The notes under the pieces: generated by a model
Seen by the model: only the letters and a program-made list of their open reading frames with translations
Told to the model about the DNA's origin: nothing
Database searches by the model: none
Assembly (NCBI RefSeq): GCF_019059575.1
Contig: NW_024881839.1
Span: 280,501 to 344,500, forward strand
From: Amphibalanus amphitrite
Taxonomy: Eukaryota > Arthropoda > Thecostraca > Balanomorpha > Balanidae
DNA length: 64,000 nucleotides
Direction of reading: 5' to 3'
Made by a program: the position numbers and the translations under genes
In this document: piece by piece, positions 1 through 9,151 of the stretch
Layout: every line of letters begins with the position of its first letter
How positions within the stretch are numbered: the stretch's first letter is position 1

Positions 1-1280
1 GTAAACATGTGAACTAACTAAAACCGACTCACCGCAGTGGAAGTAACGCTTACCCGCTGTGGTCGTAAAACAATGCAAACTCACCTTTCGCTGAGATTAT
101 CCAGCTGAGTCGCCCTAGAGCGATTACATAAGTTTTTTGCTGATGTTCTACAGTGGAATGGCGATGCTTCGAGGTCATGCACGATAAAATAAAACCTTCA
201 GAATGAAGCCAGCTCCGAGACAACATCAACATATGTTCTATTGAGTGATAATGTCCACGATCCATTCATCCGCCCACTAATAAGAGCTAGGCAAGGGTCA
301 GTGGAAATGCATATTCATTGTGGGGACAATCTGAGAGTGCACATTGCATAATGCATGCTGAATCAATGCTAATTGCGCTCGTCTGAAAGCCTGCATCGCT
401 TTGTAGGTGAGTTGAATGTGAGCGGGTGCATCCGTGCAATATTCATAACTGCGAATTGCCAAGGATTTCATGACATTTTTGTCCTCCACCTATATAATAA
501 GCTCCTTTGTAAGACACGTGAGTTATCTATAAACTGAAGACATCTTTGAATGAAACTACATCACGTCAATCGAAGGATTCGTATGACTGTTATTTACGCA
601 CGTTTCCGTCTTCGGAGATGGTTTCTTACCGAGGTACAGTTATAGTAAACACACACGTCACACAGACTTCCTTCTAGTATTTTTAAAAGCGAACGGTAGT
701 CACTACAGACGCTACTTACTCCGAGAACAGGGACCACCGCGTCGGCGACGCGAAGAACGGTCCAGGAGAAGGGACCGGCCGCGCGCGACCGTAAACTGGC
801 CCAGACGGGGACGGCCTAGGTCCGGGGATCAGCATTGAGGACCAGAGACCAACAACGAGGGACCGGTGGCTAGGGACCAGAGACTAGCGATGAGAGATCA
901 GAGAGAAATGGCTAATAACCAGTGTCTGGCGGTCAAGGACTTGATAACTGACGCAAGGTCACTGGCTCGGTGCCCCGGTGCAGCTGCGGCCACGGTCGCT
1001 AAGCCACCAGCTTGGTGATACAATAATAAATAGACTGACTATAGAATCGTTACTGATTGTGCGCCTTTAATAGGACAGTTTCCATTAATCAATGTCCGTT
1101 TACATCCGTTGTTGCATGCATTTTTAACGCCAGATTGATAATCAATCGTTAGTCGGAAGTTGTGTCCGATCAGTGGTCAGGACAGAGTATCTAGTTTTGT
1201 GCAATTACCGGAAAATGGACTCACACAGCCGGCTATATGTCAGACTAAGTACTGAACAATGTACGGACACTCGTTGATCG
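1..1280. other. no gene recognised
   Basis: I see no supported coding region here. Around 720-900 the sequence is GC-rich with loosely repeated 'gggaccagagac' words. The right end, immediately before the 640-bp repeat, is a GATCGATC palindromic stretch (about 1275-1284). Confidence 0.4.
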
Positions 1281-1920
1281 ATCGACAAAATCCAAATATG
1301 TCACGCAGATGCAGTCGGTGAATAAATAGTCTAATCTCGATAAATATTCAAACCATTTAATTCGCCGAGCCGGCCGACCGGCCCGCGTGGGACGGAGGCC
1401 GCTCTGCCGACCCTGGCGGTGGAGCGCCGTCCTATAAACCGTTCCCGCGGCGGCCCCGGCGGACGGCAGCCGCCTTTTACGGGTGCCGCCGCAGCGACCA
1501 CTCGACTTTTTGGGCGGTCGACTCACTGATCTGTCGATAAAGTGACTTGGTAACTAATGACGATGGTAGGTATGTGCTGCGCTGCCTCCAGAAATGGCCT
1601 CCTCGCTGGAGGCGGACCGGACCGAGAGACTACTCGCGTTTAATTATTCAGAACGTTCACTCGTAGTAATAGGAAGCAAAATAAAACGAATGTTATAATT
1701 TATCAAGCATTAATTCTTTTTTAAATTCGACTCATCAAACACTTTTCAGTGATAGGTTTGCTTTTTTGGCCTCCAGGTACTTACCTAATGAAAATTGTCA
1801 TTAAATGTAGGGATTTATATGACCATTGGCATAGCTTTTCTGGCATTATGTTACATGCGCCCAAGCCGCTCAGTAAAACAGCAATCATTCGAAACCACTG
1901 GTGGATTCGAATGGATATTC
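1281..1920 (+). repeat. 640-bp flanking direct repeat, left copy
   Basis: This block recurs in the same orientation at 4729-5368 with a constant offset of 3448, so there are no indels between copies, and I saw no substitution by eye. The two copies sit immediately outside the two LTRs of the retroelement between them. A normal LTR insertion gives 4-6 bp duplications, so a 640-bp flanking repeat is abnormal. It is either an unusually large target-site duplication, a segmental duplication made during break repair, or an assembly artefact. Confidence 0.9.
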
Positions 1921-2165
1921 TGTTACGGGCGGCTGTGGCCGCCCGTTGTGGCACGCCTGGCGCCGCCCGTGGCGCCTCCCCGGCTGGCCGCGCCCGGCGC
2001 CGCCCCTGCCGCGTGGCCCTGGGGCGGGGTCGGCGGCTAGCCCTGGCTGGGCGGGCGGCGGCCCGAGAGACGGGATCGGAGGGACGTGTGGAGCGGTACG
2101 CGCTTGTGCTCCCTAAACTGCAAATAGAGTGACGTTCGGATCCGGTGTGTTCAGCTCCCGCAACA
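1921..2165 (+). repeat. 5' LTR
   Basis: Starts TG and, if extended to the CA before the primer-binding-like site, ends ...CCCGCAACA at 2165. It is very GC-rich. The shared part with the 3' LTR ends at 2159. Confidence 0.8.
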
Positions 2166-2183
2166 TTTGGCGCGGTCGGTAGG
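2166..2183 (+). other. putative primer-binding site
   Basis: TTTGGCGCGGTCGGTAGG follows the LTR end directly. A 'TGGCGC.GTCGGTAGGA'-like leader is common in animal Gypsy-type elements. I did not assign a tRNA. Confidence 0.5.
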
Positions 2184-2596
2184 ACCGGCGACGGCAACGG
2201 TGAGTCTGTTGTGTTATTATCGTTTGGCATGATTGTGTTTAGACTGTAGCCGATTAACTAATGGCCGGAGCCGAGCGGTCTGCTCGGATCAGTGGTGGAT
2301 GAGGGGACGGTAGGGTTACCGCAGGCATTTTTCGGGGCGGTTAGCCTTGATTATTTATTATTATTATTTAGAGACTGAGTAGTATCGCAGGCGGTTAGCC
2401 TGTGAGACAGCGTCGTGCTTTTTTGATAGGGTAAACGGCTATTGCCTCTGTTGGATGGTGTCGCACTCGACTATGCGCGGCCCCTGTATGAGACAGGTAA
2501 AAGTTATTGAAACATAAAGGAGGAAACACTGATACGGAACGAACATCGAGTGGGTCGGTAGCATTAGCCTAGCGTGACGCCGAAACTGAGCGCGCG

Positions 2597-2803
2597 ATGC
2601 TCCAGGACACAGTAAGTCAGCTTCAACAGGAGGTTGGGCAGCTGCAGTCGTCCTTGGAGGCACTCACTGTTGCTCGTTTCAGCCCTGATACGTCCAAAAC
2701 TAGCGGGTGTTACGGGTGTGGTGCTCCTGACCATTTTCGGCGGGACTGCCCAGTGGGGCGTCTTGGTCAGCTGAGGTCCGGGACACCGGGGTCACAAAGT
2801 TGA
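2597..2803 (+). CDS. Gag-like zinc-knuckle fragment of the LTR element
   Basis: A 68-codon frame begins with a short predicted coiled coil (LQQEVGQLQSSLEAL) and contains one CX2CX4HX4C zinc knuckle (CYGCGAPDHFRRDC, about nt 2708-2749), the signature of retroelement nucleocapsid. It ends at a TGA at 2801. No capsid-like region precedes it, so it is either a remnant of gag or a minimal RNA-binding protein. It precedes the SGNH frame by about 300 bp. Confidence 0.5.
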   Translation: MLQDTVSQLQQEVGQLQSSLEALTVARFSPDTSKTSGCYGCGAPDHFRRDCPVGRLGQLRSGTPGSQS

Positions 2804-3117
2804 GGTGTCCCTCGTGAGGAGGGGAGGCCGCAGTCGAGGTGGGTGCCCGTTAGTCGCTTCCAGCGCTGACCCACCTCGACCGATGTGTCTTCTCGATCCG
2901 GTTTTGCGGCAGAACAGGAGCGTGACCGGTCTATTATGTGACTAGGTCAGGATGTGTGTCAAAGGTTTCAGGCGGGAAATCAAATTTGGTCCCTCCTGAT
3001 CGAAACCGAAAGTAGTGGAAGACCCTGTTACATCAAGTAGGGTGGGTGGGCAGATATTGACTTGTGCTGCTAAGAAGTGCTCGGGAACCAAAAGGTGATT
3101 GTATTTTTAAGTTTCAG

Positions 3118-4329
3118 ATGGACCCTACGCGGCTGGAGCTAGACAGCCTCTGGACGGCTGTTGCCGAGGAAAGGGCCGAGCGCGAGCGACTGGAGGAACA
3201 GCTTCAGGGTCTCCTCAGAGGGCTCTCGGGAGGTGGTATGCCTTCCGCGGACGCCGGGCTGCCGCTGATCGTGCAGCAGGACGCGGAGCTGACTGAGGTG
3301 GTGACGGAGATGCCGTCCTCCGCACTGTGGTCGTCGCCGGCGCCGTCGGACTCGGACCTGGTGGAGGTGGTGGTGGAGGTCCCACCCGCGGATGGTGGTG
3401 CCGCGGGTGAAGCCATGTGGGGGACGCAGCCAGATGGAGAATCGTTCCCGTCTCCTGACAGGAGACGCCCGGGAGACGGCGAGGAGGGCGGCGGACGACC
3501 ACCCGTATCTCCGACCGCCGCCATCCTGGCGGAGGTTTCAGTCGCGGTCGACGGTGCCGACATATTGGGCGAAATTCTGGGCGGGCCGGTATCTCCGGCC
3601 GCCGCCATCCTGGCGGGGGCTTCAGTCGGGGTCGACGGTGCCGACATATTGGGCGAGATTCTGGGCGACCCGATCGACACGGACTTTGGCTTGGGGGACA
3701 TCGCTGAGGGGTCCGGCGGTTCGCCGGAGGCTGGTCCGCCGGGGTCCGCCGTGCTCTTAATAGGAGATTCTATGCTGAGCGGGGCGGACTTCCGGTGTGA
3801 CCCCCCTCGGCGCCTGTCCGTGTGCGCGGTCCCCGGGCTGACTCTGAGCCGCTGGCTGCGGTCAAGCGCGACCGGAGTAAGGGCGTGGGTCTGTGGGAAA
3901 GGGGAGCTGACGGACCTCCAAGTCATCTTATGGCTGGGCGGTAATGACGTTTACCCAAGGGGGGCCGCCTTCGACCCGGTCACGGTGGTGGTGACGCTGG
4001 GGCGGCTGAAGGAGACCATCATCGACGCCCGTAGCCTTGGTTGCGCCGTGACCATCCTCGGCGTGACGCCGCGGCCGGCCCGCGACGGTGGCAGAGTGTG
4101 GGAGTCCACCCCGGCCTTCTGGCTCGAACGGGCGCTGTGCGAACTGTGCCGCGAGACCGACTCCACTTTCGTCGCGCTCGGCCGACGCCTCTGCCGGCGG
4201 GAGGGGAGGAAACGGCGCTTTAAGATGGACGGCAGGTTCTTCTCGGCTGACGGGGTCCACCTCAGCGCCGCCGGCTACCGGCGACTGATGGACTACCTGC
4301 CGGGGTGGCTCAGGCGCGGCCGACGCTAG
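3118..4329 (+). CDS. SGNH/GDSL hydrolase-like protein of the LTR element
   Basis: The first ATG of the open frame is at 3118, giving 403 residues; the frame also extends upstream from a GTG at 3064. The N-terminus has a charged coiled coil (EERAERERLEEQ). A long acidic, Pro/Gly-rich linker follows, containing two copies of a 28-residue repeat. The last ~190 residues look like an SGNH hydrolase: GDSML (nucleophile Ser about residue 218), GGND (Asn about 276) and DGVH (Asp about 378, His about 381), spaced as in the family. Such domains hydrolyse esters, and esterase domains are known in CR1-type LINE ORF1 proteins. Its role here is unknown. All catalytic residues are present, so activity is plausible but unproven. 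Confidence 0.75.
   Translation: MDPTRLELDSLWTAVAEERAERERLEEQLQGLLRGLSGGGMPSADAGLPLIVQQDAELTEVVTEMPSSALWSSPAPSDSDLVEVVVEVPPADGGAAGEAMWGTQPDGESFPSPDRRRPGDGEEGGGRPPVSPTAAILAEVSVAVDGADILGEILGGPVSPAAAILAGASVGVDGADILGEILGDPIDTDFGLGDIAEGSGGSPEAGPPGSAVLLIGDSMLSGADFRCDPPRRLSVCAVPGLTLSRWLRSSATGVRAWVCGKGELTDLQVILWLGGNDVYPRGAAFDPVTVVVTLGRLKETIIDARSLGCAVTILGVTPRPARDGGRVWESTPAFWLERALCELCRETDSTFVALGRRLCRREGRKRRFKMDGRFFSADGVHLSAAGYRRLMDYLPGWLRRGRR
3505..3672 (+). repeat. 84-bp in-frame tandem repeat, two copies
   Basis: The segment starting GTATCTCCG occurs at 3505 and 3589, a period of 84 bp or 28 codons, within the linker of the SGNH protein. Both copies encode a PVSP.AAILA...VDGADILGEILG pattern, so the duplication keeps the frame. 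Confidence 0.85.
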
Positions 4330-4479
4330 GCGGCATGTGTGAGGGCGCTCGGGACGGTGTGTATGAATGTATGATTCGAAGTTGTCGTTTTTGTTGTTGT
4401 TGTGTTTTGTTGAGGCTGTTTTTGGTGTGGTTGTCATGCGGGGGGTCACTCGTGCTCGTGGGATGACTCGTGCTCATGT

Positions 4480-4489
4480 GGGGGAGGGG
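4480..4489 (+). other. polypurine tract
   Basis: GGGGGAGGGG lies immediately before the 3' LTR, the expected position for the plus-strand primer of reverse transcription. Confidence 0.7.
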
Positions 4490-4728
4490 TGTTACGGGCG
4501 GCTGTGGCCGCCCGTTGTGGCACGCCTGGCGCCGCCCGTGGCGCCTCCCCGGCTGGCCGCGCCCGGCGCCGCCCCTGCCGCGTGGCCCTGGGGCGGGGTC
4601 GGCGGCTAGCCCTGGCTGGGCGGGCGGCGGCCCGAGAGACGGGATCGGAGGGACGTGTGGAGCGGTACGCGCTTGTGCTCCCTAAACTGCAAATAGAGTG
4701 ACGTTCGGATCCGGTGTGTTCAGCTCCC
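4490..4728 (+). repeat. 3' LTR, missing its last six bases
   Basis: Matches 1921-2159 without visible difference. It stops at ...CAGCTCCC, and the terminal GCAACA present in the 5' LTR is replaced by the start of the 640-bp repeat. Confidence 0.8.
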
Positions 4729-5368
4729 ATCGACAAAATCCAAATATGTCACGCAGATGCAGTCGGTGAATAAATAGTCTAATCTCGATAAATATTCAAA
4801 CCATTTAATTCGCCGAGCCGGCCGACCGGCCCGCGTGGGACGGAGGCCGCTCTGCCGACCCTGGCGGTGGAGCGCCGTCCTATAAACCGTTCCCGCGGCG
4901 GCCCCGGCGGACGGCAGCCGCCTTTTACGGGTGCCGCCGCAGCGACCACTCGACTTTTTGGGCGGTCGACTCACTGATCTGTCGATAAAGTGACTTGGTA
5001 ACTAATGACGATGGTAGGTATGTGCTGCGCTGCCTCCAGAAATGGCCTCCTCGCTGGAGGCGGACCGGACCGAGAGACTACTCGCGTTTAATTATTCAGA
5101 ACGTTCACTCGTAGTAATAGGAAGCAAAATAAAACGAATGTTATAATTTATCAAGCATTAATTCTTTTTTAAATTCGACTCATCAAACACTTTTCAGTGA
5201 TAGGTTTGCTTTTTTGGCCTCCAGGTACTTACCTAATGAAAATTGTCATTAAATGTAGGGATTTATATGACCATTGGCATAGCTTTTCTGGCATTATGTT
5301 ACATGCGCCCAAGCCGCTCAGTAAAACAGCAATCATTCGAAACCACTGGTGGATTCGAATGGATATTC
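4729..5368 (+). repeat. 640-bp flanking direct repeat, right copy
   Basis: Copy of 1281-1920. Unlike the left copy, it continues into the unique sequence ACATTCGAATCCACC, so this is the copy that preserves the pre-insertion right junction. Confidence 0.9.
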
Positions 5369-5384
5369 TACATTCGAATCCACC
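5348..5384. repeat. 14-bp inverted repeat at the insertion point
   Basis: GGTGGATTCGAATG (5348-5361) and CATTCGAATCCACC (5371-5384) are perfect inverted arms around a 9-base loop. In the left copy of the 640-bp repeat the LTR starts inside this loop. Confidence 0.9.
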
Positions 5385-5754
5385 TAATTACTCACACACT
5401 CATCCAAGGCGCCTTCCAAGCCAAGGCAGTCGGATGTTTTCCCAGTAGTGAGCTGGGATTATTTCATACGTCTGTATATATCGTACAAGAGCGCAAACCA
5501 GACACTAGTTATATGCAGGCATGGTGGTCACGTCGCCGGTCGTGGCTACTAAATTTTACCGGCCGCCAGAATTGCGGGCCGGGTTTAGTGGCGATCGATC
5601 TTAGCTTTAAGTGCACCGCCCGGAAGTAAACCGGTCACGGGGACCAGAGCAGGACATTGAAAGTTAGAAAATCATCCAGCACAAAATCCGGCAGCGCTTT
5701 TTTTTGCTCCTGTTGAGATACGTTAGATTTTAATGAGTTGCTCAATCTGATATA

Positions 5755-5788
5755 CCACAGATAACAGTAGTACTACTGTTATCTGTGG
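5755..5788. repeat. 34-bp perfect palindrome
   Basis: Centred at 5771/5772, with arms starting CCACAGATAACAGTAGT and no spacer. Near-matching TATA sequence extends the symmetry by a few bases on each side. No coding frame overlaps it. Confidence 0.9.
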
Positions 5789-6395
5789 ATATACCTATCA
5801 TATATATTGTAACACATAGCAAAAATAACTGTTTTCGCTACACGCCGTACGTGTAGTTAAATTTGGCAGCAATTTTGTGTACATACGGTACGTTGATTTT
5901 AACGTAAACGCGGTAACGACCAAAGCTAAACTATATTTTTCCTATCCGCTGAGTGCCGTTCACTGAAAGCTGAATGTTTGCGCCATGCTGAATGTTTGCG
6001 CCATGTTTGCGCTACCTAAACATACAAAATCAATATTTTAGGATTGAATTGACGTTTTAAATGTAATCTTAAATTTGTTCAAACTGTGCGCTTGCTAACA
6101 ACCCATAGGCAAGGTTTTATTGTCGACATTGTGCAACTTTGAAGAAAACGAGTCATTCAGTGTGCTTGCCAAAAGGGGACTTGTTATTGAACAGCTTCCC
6201 CTGATCCCAGCCATAAAATCTTATAATATGTGCCCGGTTAATCATTACCAGCTGACATATGGATAGGTAGGTATTTGTTTACATTAGTGTGTCAGCTTTT
6301 GCCGTTTTTATGCAACGCCTGTCCAGTGTTCATTGTCCAATATCTATTGTTCTTGTTCAACTGTATGCTTCATCTCCTACCGAGACGCCACTCAC
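5789..6395. other. no gene; small tandem repeat
   Basis: AT-rich sequence with one exact 18-bp tandem duplication (GCTGAATGTTTGCGCCAT at 5969 and 5987). No further exon of the minus-strand gene at 6396 was recognised in it. Confidence 0.4.
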
Positions 6396-6536
6396 CGAGC
6401 CCCGACTGAGTCCATCCGTCCGTCTCACTCGTCGCCGATGTGGTGATCGTGTCGTTCCCCGTAGAGTTGTACGTCGTACGACCACCGTCGGGGTCCGTAA
6501 CGACGGTAGTGCCGTCCGTAGTAACCTCGCCATTTA
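6396..6536 (-). CDS. second coding exon of a secreted Thr-rich protein
   Basis: The acceptor is TTTTTTCGCAG before 6536 and the donor GTGAGTGG after 6396. The exon is 141 nt and enters and leaves in phase 1, matching the phase-1 donor of the signal-peptide exon at 7448. It encodes VNGEVTTDGTTVVTDP followed by more Thr, Ser, Asp and Gly and an NST N-glycosylation sequon. Low complexity of this kind is typical of O-glycosylated extracellular linkers. The downstream exon was not found, so the gene probably continues to the left or beyond the window. Confidence 0.55.
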
Positions 6537-7447
6537 CTGCGAAAAAACGGGGCACGAGGTTACACACCGAGGGCTGAGCTCCCTGCAATTTATTCACGTC
6601 AATACACCGCATAATTTTATCAGACATATTATATATAAATAAAGGCATGTATGTTTCACGAAATAACGCAATAAACAATCATAAGGTCATCTTAAGAAGC
6701 TCTTTTTATTGCCTATTGCGACATTTCGAGCTTGTTGACGTGGTGGGTGTCTGCAATTGATGAAGACTGCTCACTGAATCAACTAAACTTCAAAGCAGTC
6801 CAGCGAGTCTCACAGTCGCTAACGACTCTGCTATAGTTAGCAGTTACTCTGAGTTCTTTGCAGTTGGGCAAACAAGGTTGGTACATAGCTTTGTTGTAGG
6901 CGCGGAAACTTCTGTGTGAATGAGCGGCCGATAACGACCTTGTTTCGTGGCGGGTGCGATCGGGCGCTATTGCTATTGCGTCCCAATGCGGCCGCCTGTT
7001 CGCCATTGCAAACTTCGCCTCTCAGATGGCCTTGTTCTACACATTAAGAGCTTCAACGGTCGACCAAACTGATACCGTAAGATCGTCCAATTTGGAACTG
7101 ATTGGCTCACATTGATGTCGAACTGGCCCTTTGAAAATGGACTCAAAGGTGAAACAGGCAAGTGCAATTAGATATCTCAGGGTAACTAGAGGGATGGTTT
7201 CGTAATGCCGGCAATATTTATGGACGCAATTGCCAGGTTCCTACTGTTTTTCAGCATGCATTGTTTTTCATCAACATTTTCTAACAATCGTCTACTAGTA
7301 GGTAATGGCGCTCTGAGAATACCTGACGCTACGTCCCTGCAAGGACGATTTGTCCCGTATAACTGGGGAAAGAAGCACTTGACTTATTGCTCCCATGATA
7401 GAGTTTTTGTATAAACTTTCGGTACCGCCTGCCCTAAGAACACTCAC

Positions 7448-7511
7448 CAAAGGTCACGGTCTGGCCGGAGACCAGCAGCAGCGGCAGCAGCAGCGGCAGC
7501 ACCCGCCGCAT
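7448..7511 (-). CDS. first coding exon with signal peptide
   Basis: ATG at 7511 opens MRRVLPLLLPLLLVSG QTVTF, a compact, strongly hydrophobic signal peptide with a plausible cleavage site after SG. The exon ends TTTG at a consensus donor GTGAGTG, phase 1. Joined to 6536-6396 it keeps an open frame. The product should be secreted or membrane-anchored. I do not recognise the family. The Leu run comes from CTG/CCG codons (GCAGCAGCGG on the + strand), so a chance simple repeat remains possible, but the matching splice phases argue for a real gene. Confidence 0.55.
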
Positions 7512-8144
7512 GATGGCGATCCCCGGCTCTGTCCGTGCTCAGCCCACGGCCATCGCCCCCCACCTGAGCGGGTCGTCCCCTGTCCCCTGACCCGCGCACC
7601 TGCCCCCGACACACGCGGCCGCTCTCACGGCAATCGAAGGCGCGCTCAATTTCTACGGTGATCGGTAAACAGGACATGGCTGTCTCCACCGGCGACCGCT
7701 GGATCGGCGCTGAATTATTCAGAGCCGTGTGCAGCGGCACTCACGGTCAGTGCAGCAGGACAGGGATGCGCCGCTACGTACCGAGACGTGACAGCGGTTA
7801 GCAAATAAGCCGTTCTAATATCGGTGGCAGCTAGTTGAAATCGGCTTGCTTGTGCCTATAACCTCATAGGTCAGCGATTAGGTAGCTAGCTAAGCCATGC
7901 CAGTTTTGGCCAATTCAACACTCCATTATGTATCGAATTCGAGCCCGTATGAAGTAAAGTGGCGCACGCGCCACGCGATAACAGCATGATACCTTTATAC
8001 TGCTGTTAGTTTTCGACCTTTATGTACGAGAGTTAGGTAGTTACATGTGCATAAAAGGCAAAGCAAGGTAAAAAAGAGGAGGAGAGAGCGGGAGAAAGAG
8101 AACGATTAACAGCGAGAAAAATGGAGCGATGGGATAGAATAAGA

Positions 8145-8147
<3 letters not shown>
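7512..8147. other. upstream region of the signal-peptide exon; no gene
   Basis: No coding frame supported. The GC-rich part close to the ATG (about 7512-7640) could hold the 5' UTR and promoter of the minus-strand gene, but I see no clear core element. Confidence 0.3.

Positions 8148-8230
<83 letters not shown>
8148..8230. repeat. (AG)n microsatellite
   Basis: Uninterrupted AG dinucleotide run of about 80 bp followed by an A9 run. Arg-Glu or Ser-Leu frames over it are artefacts. Confidence 0.95.
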
Positions 8231-8235
<5 letters not shown>

Positions 8236-8244
8236 AAAATAAAA

Positions 8245-8311
8245 GGGAGGATGGGGAGAAAGGGAGGCAGAGTGAGAGGGAGGATGGGGAGAAAGGGAGG
8301 CAGAGTGAGAG
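8245..8311. repeat. 33-bp tandem repeat, two copies
   Basis: The unit beginning GGGAGGATGGGGAGAAAG occurs at 8245 and 8278. Purine-rich. Confidence 0.9.
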
Positions 8312-9133
8312 GGAGATGGAGAGATCTCTCACCTAATGCAGCGCTGTGCCTGTGCATAGCTGGTCAGCGGTCATGTTGCCCAGCAATTATCACGACTCCT
8401 CTACGACCGAATGCGTCAATACGCTAACGCCAAATATATCTACTTCTCTCCGTGGTTCGCTGAATCAACTAACGAAACAGCAACAGAATCAGGATGCAAT
8501 TTGCGCAGACAGTGGGAGCGGCATTCAGCCGATTGGAGCGTCTCTGAGGAGCTGCTGCGGCTCGTCCAGATAGCTTGTTAGCGCTGCTATTGTTGGCCTA
8601 CACAGTTGACTTTGCGTCACCTCTCGCGGACGCCTCTGAAGGAGCGGCAACAACAGCTCTCGACAATCCGCGCACCGCCGGTCTCTGGGGTCAATCAGCG
8701 CTCCGGCGCCGACCGATGGGTACCGGTCAGGGAGCAGTCCCGGCCGCCCGGCCGCCCTGTAATTGGCCGTCCCCGGCTCCGACCACCTTTGATGCCGTCG
8801 AACAAACGCCGATCGTCGCCCTTGGAGGTGTTGGGAGCCGCCTAACGACGCCGGCGCCCTCGTTAGACGAGCACGCCTGGTCGGTCGGTCGGTGGAGTCA
8901 CTGACGCCGTACACTCCCCCCCCCCTCCGATCTCCCCCGAGGGGAGGGGAGCTTCGGATCAGGACGGCGCTGCTGGTCGACTGAATAGCGCCTATCCGCG
9001 TATCTGCATTGACCTGCTCGTTGTGAAGACAAGTTGATGCATAGGATGACATACAGCATACCCGGTTGCCGTTCCCGCAACTAGCTCATTCCTGGGGCGA
9101 TGGCGCAGTCCCAGGGGCTCGGGGCTCTTAACT
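8312..9133. other. no gene recognised
   Basis: Moderately GC-rich. Long frames on both strands here overlap each other and show no domain or splice support. Confidence 0.3.
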
Positions 9134-9151
9134 GGGGGGGGGGGGGGGGGG
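9134..9151. repeat. poly-G tract
   Basis: Eighteen consecutive G. Similar tracts occur at about 22149, 25230 and 33920. Confidence 0.95.

Larger units (their letters stand above)
1921..4728 (+). mobile_element. non-autonomous LTR retrotransposon with SGNH-hydrolase frame
   Basis: Direct repeats of 239 bp, identical by eye, bound a 2.3-kb internal region. They begin TGTTACGGGC, as in many Gypsy-type elements. A TTTGGCGCGGTCGGTAGG stretch follows the left LTR, where a primer-binding site should be. GGGGGAGGGG directly precedes the right LTR, as a polypurine tract should. The internal region holds a short frame with a CCHC zinc knuckle and a longer frame with an SGNH hydrolase-like domain. I found no protease, reverse transcriptase, RNase H or integrase, so the element must depend on a partner for movement. 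LTR identity points to recent insertion. The Gypsy assignment is inference from the LTR start and leader only. Confidence 0.8.

Noticed and set aside
1781..2230. Pro/Ala/Arg-rich frames over the LTR
   Set aside because: They exist on both strands of the GC-rich LTR and in both LTR copies; no sign of translation.
3204..3926. 240-codon minus-strand frame opposite the SGNH frame
   Set aside because: Antisense shadow of the GC-rich coding sequence.
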